A stretch of 64,000 bases of DNA from Leucothrix mucor DSM 2157 (lineage in GTDB: Bacteria; Pseudomonadota; Gammaproteobacteria; Thiotrichales; Thiotrichaceae), in contig NZ_ATTE01000001.1 of the NCBI RefSeq assembly GCF_000419525.1, positions 4,090,501-4,154,500 on the forward strand, read 5' to 3'. A model generated the notes under the pieces. The model saw nothing but the letters and a program-made list of their open reading frames with translations, did not search any database and had not been told where the DNA came from. Below, in pieces: positions 54,552 to 62,329 of this stretch. The translations under genes and the position numbers were made by a program. Every line of letters starts with the position of its first letter. The stretch's first letter is position 1.

Positions 54552-55538
54552 TTAATTACCATTCCATATTGCTTGCAATGCGGCGACATAATCATGCGAT
54601 AACAAGGTTAAATGATCGCTGCCGTAGTGCTTCGGCGCGACAGAGGAGTCAATAATAATTGGCATCGCGCCCAATGCTTGGATCTTATTGATCAGCGCTT
54701 GCATGTTTTGCTTGTAGGTCGCTGCTGATATCGATTGCCAGTAGTCATTGGTGCCGGTAATGATCCAAACGAAGTCTGCTGCATACGCTGTAACTTCACT
54801 ATCAAAGGCATCCAGTAAGTTGGTGCTGGTTCTTCCGCCAACGCCCAGATTGGTTATTTGCGCATTACTGAGTCGCTCATCCAAGCGATCGCGAATGGTG
54901 CCATGGCTAAACCAACTATCACCAAACAACACATGCTTACCGAAGTTGAGGTTGCCATAGCCAATGCGTCGCACTGCGTAATCCGCTATTGCTTGAGAGC
55001 CTCGGTAGTTCGCATGCGAAGGGTCGTCATAGAAATTCCATGCTGACTCGCCGGCCCATACATTAGAGGTTAGTTCGGCATTGAGCGTAATTTGGTCATT
55101 ATTAATCGCCTGAATTTGTGCAGTGTAGTACTGGTTATCACTGCCGCGATAGGTGATCAGCTGATTCTCTAATAAGCCCGTTGTGTTATCCAGAGTGATC
55201 GTCTTGCTGCCGGCGTAAGCATTGCTACTGACTTCAAGTGGTAAGTAGCCACCGGTCTCTTCCCAAATATGTGATTGCCCATAAAGTAACCCGTAGTGCA
55301 TATCCACTTTATGCCAATCAGCTGTTTGCGGCGCTGTCACAACCGGTACGCTTGGCGTTGGCGTTGGCGTTGGCGTTGGCGTTGGCGTTGGCGTTGATGT
55401 GCTGGGTGAGGCCTGAGTGGTTGCCGTAACAGATACCGGAGTGCTAGTACCGGACGAGCTTGATGATGACGAACTACCGCAGCCTGATAGCGCCAGTAAT
55501 GAGATCAAAATAATCGGGAGGGATAACAGTAATTTCAT
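54552..55538 (-). CDS. Outer-surface SGNH/GDSL hydrolase lipoprotein with a Pro-Thr linker
   Basis: A 328-residue lipoprotein: lipobox ALSG-C puts the lipidated Cys at residue 20. A Ser-rich stretch and a (Pro-Thr)n linker (about residues 50-63, encoded by a TTGGCG-type repeat) tether the catalytic part. A small beta-rich domain (about residues 80-175) precedes the SGNH fold with block I LFGDSWFSHG and block III ITGTNDYWQS. The final Asp-His pair may be in HYGSDHLTLLSHDY. Likely an extracytoplasmic esterase acting on surface carbohydrate or lipid (inference). Confidence 0.82.
   Translation of the reverse strand: MKLLLSLPIILISLLALSGCGSSSSSSSSGTSTPVSVTATTQASPSTSTPTPTPTPTPTPTPSVPVVTAPQTADWHKVDMHYGLLYGQSHIWEETGGYLPLEVSSNAYAGSKTITLDNTTGLLENQLITYRGSDNQYYTAQIQAINNDQITLNAELTSNVWAGESAWNFYDDPSHANYRGSQAIADYAVRRIGYGNLNFGKHVLFGDSWFSHGTIRDRLDERLSNAQITNLGVGGRTSTNLLDAFDSEVTAYAADFVWIITGTNDYWQSISAATYKQNMQALINKIQALGAMPIIIDSSVAPKHYGSDHLTLLSHDYVAALQAIWNGN
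55352..55393. repeat. Hexanucleotide array encoding a Pro-Thr linker, 7 x TTGGCG
   Basis: Seven perfect copies of TTGGCG on the plus strand (CGCCAA on the minus) lie inside the lipoprotein gene and encode the alternating Pro-Thr linker. Because the unit is six bases, copy-number change alters linker length without shifting the frame. Confidence 0.95.
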
Positions 55539-55689
55539 ATTGAGGGGGCATTATTATTTAGTTATCGGGTTAGTGTATCAGCCAGCAAGTTTTCGATAAG
55601 TTTTGTGTATGGGTTTGCGTTGAGCGGGTTTATTTTCTCGATAAAGGGTGGGTTAATTAAATTTAATGTCAGCCATCAACTAATATATG

Positions 55690-55718
55690 TTGCGGCGCAG
55701 CATCTCCGTTGCTATATT
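55690..55718 (+). promoter_or_regulatory. Candidate sigma-70 promoter of the phasin genes
   Basis: TTGCGG at 55690-55695 and TATATT at 55713-55718 are 17 bases apart. The -35 box is a partial match, which suits a regulated promoter. The start point would be near 55725, just before the palindrome at 55728-55742. Confidence 0.5.
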
Positions 55719-55727
55719 AATTTCACT

Positions 55728-55742
55728 TGCTGCACTGCAGCA
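55728..55742. promoter_or_regulatory. PhaR-type operator palindrome at the phasin promoter
   Basis: TGCTGCACTGCAGCA is a perfect palindrome with a one-base centre and contains CTGC-N3-GCAG (55730-55740). This is the form reported for binding sites of the PHA-responsive repressor PhaR in Paracoccus. Placed over the likely transcription start of the phasins, it would block transcription until PHA granules titrate the repressor. No phaR gene is in the window. Confidence 0.6.
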
Positions 55743-55762
55743 CTAACTGATGATCAGTTAGT
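55742..55762. promoter_or_regulatory. Second inverted repeat upstream of the first phasin gene
   Basis: ACTAACTGA (55742-55750) and TCAGTTAGT (55754-55762) are perfect nine-base arms with a three-base spacer, ending 34 bases before the phasin ATG. It directly abuts the CTGC-type palindrome. It may be a second operator or a 5' leader hairpin. Confidence 0.4.
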
Positions 55763-55796
55763 AAGAATTGTTTAATTTATATAGAGGCACCACGCC

Positions 55797-56108
55797 ATGA
55801 CACAAGTATTTGATTTTGAAAAAGCATTAGCTCCTTCTAAGGCAATGGCTGCATTAGCAATCGAGAAGACAGAGAGCCTGATGGCTTTGAACATGCAACT
55901 GATGAACAAGTACAGCGCGATGACTCTGGCGAATGCAAAAGCGGCTATGGAAATTAAAGACGCTGATGCAGCAAAAGAATATTTCACTAAGCAAGGCGAT
56001 GTTGCTAAGAACCTGATGGATAGCTTGGTTGAAGACAGCAAAGCGGTTGCTAAGATCGGTAGTGAGTACACTGCTGAAGTTCAAAAGCTGGTTTCTAAAG
56101 CCGCTTAA
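55797..56108 (+). CDS. Phasin family protein (first copy)
   Basis: A 103-residue helical protein that coats polyhydroxyalkanoate granules. It has no signal peptide or membrane segment. The amphipathic helices (FEKALAPSKAMAALAIEKTE and MDSLVEDSKAVAKIGSEYT) match the phasin_2 pattern. It is about 70 percent identical by eye to the second copy over their shared length, indicating tandem duplication. GAGGCACCACGCC lies before the ATG. PHA synthase genes are not nearby. Confidence 0.88.
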   Translation: MTQVFDFEKALAPSKAMAALAIEKTESLMALNMQLMNKYSAMTLANAKAAMEIKDADAAKEYFTKQGDVAKNLMDSLVEDSKAVAKIGSEYTAEVQKLVSKAA

Positions 56109-56137
56109 TTTTTGTTAGTTGACCGAGGGATATAGAA

Positions 56138-56590
56138 ATGATGCAAGCATTTGATTTTGAAAAAGCAATGGCTCCTTCTAAGGCGCTGACCGCACTGTCA
56201 ATCCAAAAGACAGAGAGCCTGATCGCTCTGAACACACAGCTGATGCATAAGTACAGCGCAATGAGCATTGCCAATGCAAAAGCGGCGATTGAGCTGAAAG
56301 ACGCTGACGGCGTTAAAGCTTACTTCGAGAAGCAAGCTGATGTTGTTAAAGAAGTAATGGAAAGCTTGGCTGAAGATGGCAAAGCGATTGCAAAGATTGG
56401 CGAAGAGTACGCAACTGAAGTTAAGAAGCTAGTGACTGATGCAAGTCAGGAAGTCGTTGCTGCTACTAAAGAAGCGGTTGCTTCAAGTCAGGAAGCATTA
56501 GCTGCTCCGGCTGCAAAGCCAGTTGCTAAAGCGGCTCCAGCGAAGGCTGCACCTGCTGCTAAAGCTGCGACAACTAAGAAAGCTTCTTAA
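56138..56590 (+). CDS. Phasin family protein with Ala/Pro/Lys-rich tail (second copy)
   Basis: A 150-residue phasin, 29 bases after the first copy. Residues 1-103 align with the first phasin. Residues about 104-150 form an added tail, low in complexity and rich in Ala, Lys and Pro (KPVAKAAPAKAAPAAKAA), like the histone-H1-type tails of phasins such as PhaF and PhaM that bind DNA. The tail could link granules to the nucleoid (inference). Its natural terminator is the 20-bp hairpin duplicated by the insertion sequence downstream. Confidence 0.9.
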   Translation: MMQAFDFEKAMAPSKALTALSIQKTESLIALNTQLMHKYSAMSIANAKAAIELKDADGVKAYFEKQADVVKEVMESLAEDGKAIAKIGEEYATEVKKLVTDASQEVVAATKEAVASSQEALAAPAAKPVAKAAPAKAAPAAKAATTKKAS

Positions 56591-56615
56591 GTTTTAACTT
56601 AAGCGCTTATGAAAA

Positions 56616-56635
56616 AGGCTGCATTTATTGCAGCC
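56616..56635 (+). repeat. Left copy of a 20-bp target duplication that is itself a terminator hairpin
   Basis: AGGCTGCATTTATTGCAGCC forms a GGCTGCA/TGCAGCC stem. It is repeated exactly at 58213-58232, where it still has its T-run (CCTTTTTTTA). The two copies flank the insertion sequence precisely. Confidence 0.92.
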
Positions 56636-58212
56636 CAGACTGCTGATAAACCCCAATACTTTTTTGGGGTTTATTGGTTTTTAAGGGTAATCGGCAACCT
56701 TATAGCTTTTCTCTCATCATTTAAAAATCAAGTCCGTCATTGCAACGAGAAGATCTACTGAGGGGCTCAGGCTCATCCCTTGCACTTTATCATCCAATAA
56801 ATACGTTGAACTGAGCCTATTTTCCCATCAACGCAATCTTTTTCATATTTTTAGCCGCAGCAACCATTAAACATTGCGCCTGTACTTTACTTCGCCCTCT
56901 AAATTGAGCATAGCGATAACCATGAAGCTGCTTTGCATCCGCAAAACTACGCTCAACGGTCTCTTTTCTTCTGACATAAATAGCTTTTCCCTCGTTCGTT
57001 AAACGATGCTGATTGATGCGTTCTTTACTGTCCTCCCAGACATGGCGAGTGATTGTTTTGACATGATTGGCACTGCGTGTGCACTTTTCCCTGCTGGCAC
57101 ACGTAGCGCAATGACCTGGATCAGATTGGTAATGACGATAGCCTTCCCGACTGGTTGTTGCATACTCTAATACCTGACCCTCCGGACACGTGTAGTGGTT
57201 TTCTGATGCGTCATAGCGATACTCGCGCTTGTAAAAATACCCCTTTCTATGGGTTGGCCGACGGTAGCCTATGACAGCATAAATCTGACGAGCCTCTAAG
57301 CCTTTACAGATCGCTGCGGTGAAGTAGCCCGCGTCTAAACCAACGGATTCAATAGCAAAACCAAAGCGCTCTTTTTGCCTTTTCAAGCGATCCAGATAAG
57401 GAACGGCGTCATGCAATTACCTGCCGTTACATGCACATCGGTAATGATATTACAGCGACTGTCTACGCTACGATGATCCAGGTAAAAGAAGCCTTTTGGT
57501 TTGCCATCACGCACCATATAGCCACTATCAGCGTCTGTGGTGCTTTGCTTAATTTCTCGCTCAGCTGCTGACTTTTTGACGGCGGGTAAAGGCTTTTTCC
57601 CATGATGAATACGATCCTCCCTGACCGCTTCGTCTAAATCATCCAGGTAAGCTTGTCGTTCTTGTTGCACAAGGACTTTACAGTGCTTATTTTTATTCGC
57701 ATTGGCTTTTAAATGAGTGGAGTCGGTATAGAGCATCCGGCCACTCACCATCCGCTTCTTCATGGCTTGTTCAACAATATTGTCGAAGATATTCTGGTAC
57801 ACATCAGACTCATTAAATCGGCGTATCCGGTTTTGACTCAATGTCGACGCATTCGGTACTTTGTCGGTCAGGCTTAAGCCTAAGAACCAACGGTAAGCAA
57901 CATTAACTTGCACTTCACGAATCAGTTGGCGTTCACTGCGGACGCCAAATAAATAGCCGATAAAGAGTAGCTTGAACAGAAGTGTTGGATCTAATGCTGG
58001 GCGACCGTTGTCTTGGCAGTAAAGGTGTTTGACGAGAGGATGGATGAAGGTGAAATCGACGCTGGTATCGATCTTACGCAGTAAATGATCGGTGGGGACG
58101 AGTTGGTCTATGCAGACAAACTCGAGTTCAGATTGGGTTTGAGGTCGGTTTTTTAACATTCCCCATTATGAAAAAGCGCCAGCCAAATGGCTAGAGCTTT
58201 GTCAGCAGTCTG
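56636..58212 (-). mobile_element. IS1182-family insertion sequence inserted in the phasin terminator
   Basis: A 1577-bp element. Its ends are near-identical inverted repeats: CAGACTGCTGATAAA at 56636 and, inward from 58212, CAGACTGCTGACAAA (14 of 15 match). It carries one transposase on the minus strand, split by a frameshift. Flanking 20-bp direct repeats (56616-56635 and 58213-58232) are the duplicated target. An internal hairpin ATAAACCCC/GGGGTTTAT at 56646-56674 near the left end probably stops read-through from the phasins. IS1182 elements are known for inserting in terminators. Confidence 0.9.
56817..58159 (-). pseudogene. IS1182-family transposase, frameshifted
   Basis: The N-terminal part (58159 to about 57414) has the InsH-like helical domain LKNRPQTQSELEFVCIDQLV, then GRPALDPTLLFKLLFIGYLFG and the first catalytic Asp in LYTDSTHLKANANK. 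The C-terminal part (from about 57416 to 56817) continues with HDAVPYLDRLKRQKERFG, VGLDAGYF (second Asp) and ERSFADAKQLHGYRYARF-like ERSFADAKQLHGYRY (catalytic Glu). The frames meet at 57411-57416, where one missing base in AATTGCATG turns the expected GN-HDAVPY into GNCMTPF and a stop. No slippery heptamer is seen, so this looks like inactivation, not programmed frameshifting. Confidence 0.88.
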
Positions 58213-58232
58213 AGGCTGCATTTATTGCAGCC
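58213..58232 (+). repeat. Right copy of the 20-bp target duplication (terminator hairpin)
   Basis: Exact copy of 56616-56635. It is followed by CCTTTTTTTATT, so this copy keeps the complete terminator, while the left copy has lost its T-run to the insertion. Confidence 0.92.
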
Positions 58233-58389
58233 TTTTTTTATTCTTGTATAAATCGTTTGCGGGATATCTAGTAATTGTAACTTCGGTGGTTTTTTAAGTT
58301 GGGCGTTAATGGCAGTTGAGTGATGATAGGATAAGCGCGGCGCTTTCTCCAGTACTGCCATAGCTTCTGAAATATTTTTAGAGCTGGAA

Positions 58390-58596
58390 TTAGGTTATCC
58401 GAAACCTGCCGCGATTGCCCGCCTCATAAAACGAGCTTTGAATCACGGTGGCCTTTGTATCCATATCTGCATACTTTTCGACATCATCAAGATAGGCTGT
58501 GATCAGGCTTTCGTAAATGCTCTTTGGGTATGCCAGATTTTTCGATTCAGCATAGTGCTGAGCCACTTCGAGCATTTTACCAATTTGATAGGACAA
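58390..58596 (-). CDS. Small hypothetical protein
   Basis: A 68-residue frame beginning with TTG at 58596 (MSYQIGKMLEVAQHYAESKN); an ATG seven codons in (58575) is an alternative start. The composition is protein-like: predicted helices to about residue 50, then a basic tail (AGNRGRFRIT). The ribosome binding site is weak (GAAGA). It lies alone between the IS element and the SnoaL-like gene. I do not recognise it; it could be a remnant of a larger gene. Confidence 0.4.
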   Translation of the reverse strand: MSYQIGKMLEVAQHYAESKNLAYPKSIYESLITAYLDDVEKYADMDTKATVIQSSFYEAGNRGRFRIT

Positions 58597-58811
58597 TCTT
58601 CACCAACCCATCAATCTCGCTCATAATGTTTATGAGTCTCGGACTGTTTTTCCCCGCCTAAATAGCGAATAAGCTCATCCCCATTCAATAGAATCTGATA
58701 TTTCCCTCGGTACCTCTACCCATTTTTCAAATGCTGGAACCGTTCTTTCATACCGGTACATTAACTTATGCGGACAATATGAATATGGCGGACACACACG
58801 AGTAAACGATT

Positions 58812-59743
58812 ATGAAAAAAATATTCAAAGCCACGTTGTCCACCGTTGTTATGGCAAGCTCCATCGCCCTAGTACCAGTATCCGCTCAGGCGGCAGAAGT
58901 CTGCGCACAGGACATCTCCTATATTTCGGATAGAGGACAAGACAGTCGGGAGCGCTCACTCGCTGTGTTACAAGCTGGATTCAAAGCAGGCGCTGCCAAG
59001 GACTTTAAAGGGTTTATGGCTATCGCCTCCGATTCTTACGTCCAACATAGCCCTGATTTAGCGGATGGGTGGGAGCCGGTCTGGGGCTTATTGACTAATA
59101 GACCGGAAGGCTTCTCTTCAAAACTAAAACCTGGCTTGGTCCACATGGGTTCCTCGATAACGGCAGTTTTCTGATGATGTTTAGAGAAGTAAACCGTGGC
59201 GATGGAACGGGCCCTAGCAAAATTGTAGATTTGATGCGTTTTGATAGTGATGGAAAATATTCCGAGCATTGGGATATCCGCCAAGCACTCTCTGAAAAAA
59301 CTGTATCGGGTCACTCTGAGACTGAGGCTCACTCTAAATTCACAGACAGCCCAGTTAACTACACGCAAAAAGAAGAAGAGGCGAACAAAAAAACGGTCAC
59401 TAATTTTCTGAATATGGCTTTCAACGGTGGCGAAATAGATCAGGCACTGGAGAAGTATGTGCACGAAGATTATGTGCAGCATAACCCTTTGATTGCCGAT
59501 GGAAAAACAGCGGTTTCGGCCGCTTTTGCCAGCGGTAAAATGCCTTCGTTTTGCTATGATATAAAATATGTCGTCGCTCAGAATGATCTTGTTGTGGCGT
59601 ATTCAAAAGTGACTTCCGATCAAGGTATTTCTGCTGTCGTGGATATTTTACGGGTGCGTGACGGCAAGCTGGTTGAGCATTGGGATGTGGTTGAGTCGGT
59701 GCCTGCAGATGAGGATATGCCTCATACCAATGGTATGTTTTAA
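58812..59743 (+). pseudogene. Secreted two-domain SnoaL-like (NTF2-fold) protein, frameshifted
   Basis: The first frame (58812-59174) has a signal peptide (ALVPVSAQAAE) and most of one SnoaL-like domain with the motif DSYVQHSPDLADG. The second frame (in phase from about 59150 to 59743) finishes that domain (FLDNGSFLMMFREVNRGDG, SEHWDIRQ) and adds a complete second copy with HEDYVQHNPLIADG and VEHWDVVESVP. Restoring one G in the GGG run at 59147-59149 joins them into one protein of about 310 residues. SnoaL-like proteins are isomerases, hydrolases or binding proteins of uncertain substrate. A sequencing error is the main alternative. Confidence 0.8.
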
Positions 59744-59758
59744 CTAAATCAAACAGCT

Positions 59759-59788
59759 CCCTCTCTAATTGTGATTACAAAGAGAGGG
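59759..59788 (+). terminator. Hairpin terminator after the SnoaL-like gene
   Basis: CCCTCTCT (59759-59766) pairs with AGAGAGGG (59781-59788) across a 14-base loop, followed by TGTTTC. It lies 16 bases after the stop. The T-run is short. Confidence 0.6.
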
Positions 59789-59895
59789 TGTTTCTACACA
59801 TTGTATTTACATAGCTTTACAGCCCAACCCATCGAAAACATTTGGCCAAACCGTCATAATTCACCTAACGATTAAATCTTTAGGTATTACGCGTC

Positions 59896-60426
59896 ATGAG
59901 CCAATCATTATCAAAACCAACCATTGCCCTTCACTGGCTAACCGGCCTGTTGTTTATCGGTGTGTTAGGTCTGGGTCTTTATATCGAAGACCTCGCACGA
60001 AGCCCTGAAAAATTCGAGCTACTAGCCACTCATAAGTCCTTGGGTATTATTGTATTTGCCATTGCCGTTGTCAGATTACTCTGGCGCTTTAAAGAAGGCC
60101 CGATTAGTAGTATTGGCGTGATGCCTAAGTGGCAAGCAATCATGGCTAAAGGAATCCACTACCTGTTACTCATCGCCACCTTATCGATGCCGTTGTCTGG
60201 AATCATTATGACGATTGGTGGCGGTAGAGCGCTGGAGTTTTTTGGTATCCAATTACTGGCAGCTGGTGAGAAAATTGAGTGGATGTCTGGCCTAGGTCAC
60301 TTTGTTCACGTGCAATCGGTTAACCTGATTATTCTGGCGCTGTTATTACACGTTGCTGGCGCGCTGAAGCATCAGTTCATCGACAAAGACGGCACACTAA
60401 GCCGTATGCTTGGTCGCAAGGTATAA
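59896..60426 (+). CDS. Cytochrome b561
   Basis: A 176-residue four-helix membrane diheme cytochrome b561 of the bacterial (CybB/YceJ) type, probably moving electrons from ubiquinol to a periplasmic acceptor such as superoxide. Axial His candidates are in IALHWLTG (H13), LATHKSLGI (H46), GIHYLLLI and the last helix FVHVQSVNLIILALLLHVAGALKH. Helices span about residues 12-32, 48-66, 88-110 and 135-160. Monocistronic with its own terminator. Confidence 0.9.
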   Translation: MSQSLSKPTIALHWLTGLLFIGVLGLGLYIEDLARSPEKFELLATHKSLGIIVFAIAVVRLLWRFKEGPISSIGVMPKWQAIMAKGIHYLLLIATLSMPLSGIIMTIGGGRALEFFGIQLLAAGEKIEWMSGLGHFVHVQSVNLIILALLLHVAGALKHQFIDKDGTLSRMLGRKV

Positions 60427-60463
60427 CAGCGGCGAGCAAATCGTTTAGGCTGAGATTCAATTC

Positions 60464-60500
60464 ATGGCATGGTGTTTAACAGCATCATGCCATTTTTATT
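60464..60500 (+). terminator. Rho-independent terminator of the cytochrome b561 gene
   Basis: ATGGCATG (60464-60471) pairs with CATGCCAT (60486-60493) and is followed by TTTTATTT. It ends 20 bases before the next start. Confidence 0.8.
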
Positions 60501-60520
60501 TGCCAGAGCCTTGAAAGATA

Positions 60521-61381
60521 ATGAAAAAAACAATGCACAAGTCGTGCCTATCGCTATTAGCTTTGCTGTTCACAGTTACTGCGTGTAATGCTGATAGCAC
60601 GAGTGAGCAGACTACCACAGCCCAACAAAACACTCAGGCTCAAACTGCTGACGGCAATTGGTACCGCCCCAGCGCCGGTATTAGCTGGCAATGGCAGTTA
60701 TCCGACACGGTTAATACGAGCTATGATGTTGATCTCTATGACATTGACCTGTTCGACTCTTCCCCCGAATTAATCAAATCACTTCAGTCGCAAGGCCGCA
60801 AAGTCATCTGCTACTTCTCTGCGGGCTCTTATGAGCAATGGCGCGAGGATGCTAAAGACTTTCAAAGCTCAGAGTTGGGCAAGCCACTAGATGGCTGGGA
60901 TGAGGAGCGCTGGTTGGATATCCGCTCGGCGAATGTCTCTGCCATCATGGCGCGTCGGATGGATTTAGCCGCTGAAAAAGGCTGCGATGGCGTAGAGCCT
61001 GATAATGTAGATGGCTACACAAATGAGTCTGGCTTTAAACTGAGCGCTGCCGATCAGCTAAGCTTCAATCGTCAATTAGCCAACGCGGCACATGAGCGAG
61101 GCTTATCGGTTGGCCTTAAAAATGATCTGGTCCAAGTGCCAGAGCTTGTGGCGCATTTTGACTTTGCTGTGAATGAGCAGTGCTTTGAATACTCCGAATG
61201 CGAGGCACTTAGCCCCTTTATTAAAGCCGGAAAGCCGGTGTTAAATGCAGAATATCAAACGCAATATGTAAACGATGCCGCTGCCAGAAAAGCCATGTGC
61301 CAGCAGGCCTCATCGCTAGGCCTTAGCAGTTTGGTATTACCGCCGGATTTGGATGATTCATTTCGTTTGAGCTGTTTATAG
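60521..61381 (+). CDS. GH114-type endo-alpha-1,4-polygalactosaminidase lipoprotein
   Basis: A 286-residue lipoprotein with lipobox TVTA-C (C22), a Gln/Thr-rich tether to about residue 45, then one compact TIM-barrel of the GH114/TM1410 type. Motifs are ICYFSAGSYEQWR, GCDGVEPDNVDGYTN with candidate catalytic acids, GLKNDLVQ and the terminal LVLPPDLDD. The fold is the same as the PelA hydrolase at 20748-21896 but the sequence is distinct. GH114 enzymes cleave alpha-1,4-galactosamine polymers such as Pel, so it may trim the polymer outside the cell (inference). Confidence 0.87.
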   Translation: MKKTMHKSCLSLLALLFTVTACNADSTSEQTTTAQQNTQAQTADGNWYRPSAGISWQWQLSDTVNTSYDVDLYDIDLFDSSPELIKSLQSQGRKVICYFSAGSYEQWREDAKDFQSSELGKPLDGWDEERWLDIRSANVSAIMARRMDLAAEKGCDGVEPDNVDGYTNESGFKLSAADQLSFNRQLANAAHERGLSVGLKNDLVQVPELVAHFDFAVNEQCFEYSECEALSPFIKAGKPVLNAEYQTQYVNDAAARKAMCQQASSLGLSSLVLPPDLDDSFRLSCL

Positions 61382-61489
61382 GCTAGGGATTTGACTGGCA
61401 GCCCCGTAGAAAATCAGCAGGGATGTTACAGTGTTATCACTTAGGTAAGGTATACTGCCCCCATTATCTTACCGCGTCCGGATACTCTT

Positions 61490-62263
61490 ATGACTGATGA
61501 ACTCGACTACTCGAACAACCCCTTACATGGCGTTGGTTTGAAGAGCATGCTGACCGAATTGGTCGACCATTACGGTTTTGAAATTCTATATGCCTACTTG
61601 AATATCAATTGTTTCAAAACCAATCCCAGTATTGCTTCCAGTGCCAAGTTCCTGAAAAAAACGGATTGGGCGCGTGAAAAAGTAGAATTGTTTTATCTCT
61701 ATCAATTTAAAAATCTGCCTAAGGTTTCCTCTGAGCAATTTGCCTTGCCGCCCAGAGAGCGTATCGTTCCGTCGCATCAAAAGCCGCGCGAGCCTGCGGA
61801 GTTAAGTCTGGAAGATGCTGCCATCGTGAATGAAAAGCGTGCCAAGAAAGCCGCCGACCGCGATCAGAATACGGGCGCACGTCGTGGTTCCAGCCGAGCT
61901 TACAATGAGCAGCGTAATGCCGGCTTCACCAAGTCGCCTCGCAAGAGTGATCCTTGGTGGGATGACAAAAAATCGTCTTCAGATTCGCGCAAAGCCGCTG
62001 ATCCTTGGGGAAACTGGAAAGGCGAGAAAGAATCTTCAAGAGATGCAGATGAGCCTGCTACCACCAAAACCAACGTTGATCCTTGGGGTAGCCGGAAAGA
62101 GGATAAGGCTTCTTCAAATGATGAAAGCGATGCGGTTGTGGCTAAAGCCAAAGTTGATCCTTGGGGCAGTCAGAAAGCGGATAAGGTTTCTTCCAATGAC
62201 GAAAGTGACTCCACTGAGACTAAAACTAAAGTCGATCCATGGGGTAACTGGAAGGATAAATAA
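61490..62263 (+). CDS. VF530-family DNA-binding protein with a DPWG-repeat tail
   Basis: Residues about 7-75 form a VF530/DUF2132 domain ([40 protein letters not shown]), a small helical fold described as a putative DNA-binding domain and usually found as a protein of about 75-85 residues. Here 180 more residues follow: a charged linker to about 150, then five DPW motifs (DPWW at 154, DPWG at 171, 197, 223 and 249). The last four are spaced by 26 residues within Ser/Lys/Asp-rich spacers. The C terminus is DPWGNWKDK. Cytoplasmic; function unknown. Confidence 0.85.
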   Translation: MTDELDYSNNPLHGVGLKSMLTELVDHYGFEILYAYLNINCFKTNPSIASSAKFLKKTDWAREKVELFYLYQFKNLPKVSSEQFALPPRERIVPSHQKPREPAELSLEDAAIVNEKRAKKAADRDQNTGARRGSSRAYNEQRNAGFTKSPRKSDPWWDDKKSSSDSRKAADPWGNWKGEKESSRDADEPATTKTNVDPWGSRKEDKASSNDESDAVVAKAKVDPWGSQKADKVSSNDESDSTETKTKVDPWGNWKDK

Positions 62264-62329
62264 TCCAGCCTTTTAGCCATACAACGCTCATGACTTAAGC
62301 GCAGGTCAAACCCGATCAGGAAATAACAC

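Noticed and set aside
59036..59482. Minus-strand 148-codon frame opposite the SnoaL-like gene
   Set aside because: It lies antisense to two clearly protein-like SnoaL domains and has no recognisable domain itself.
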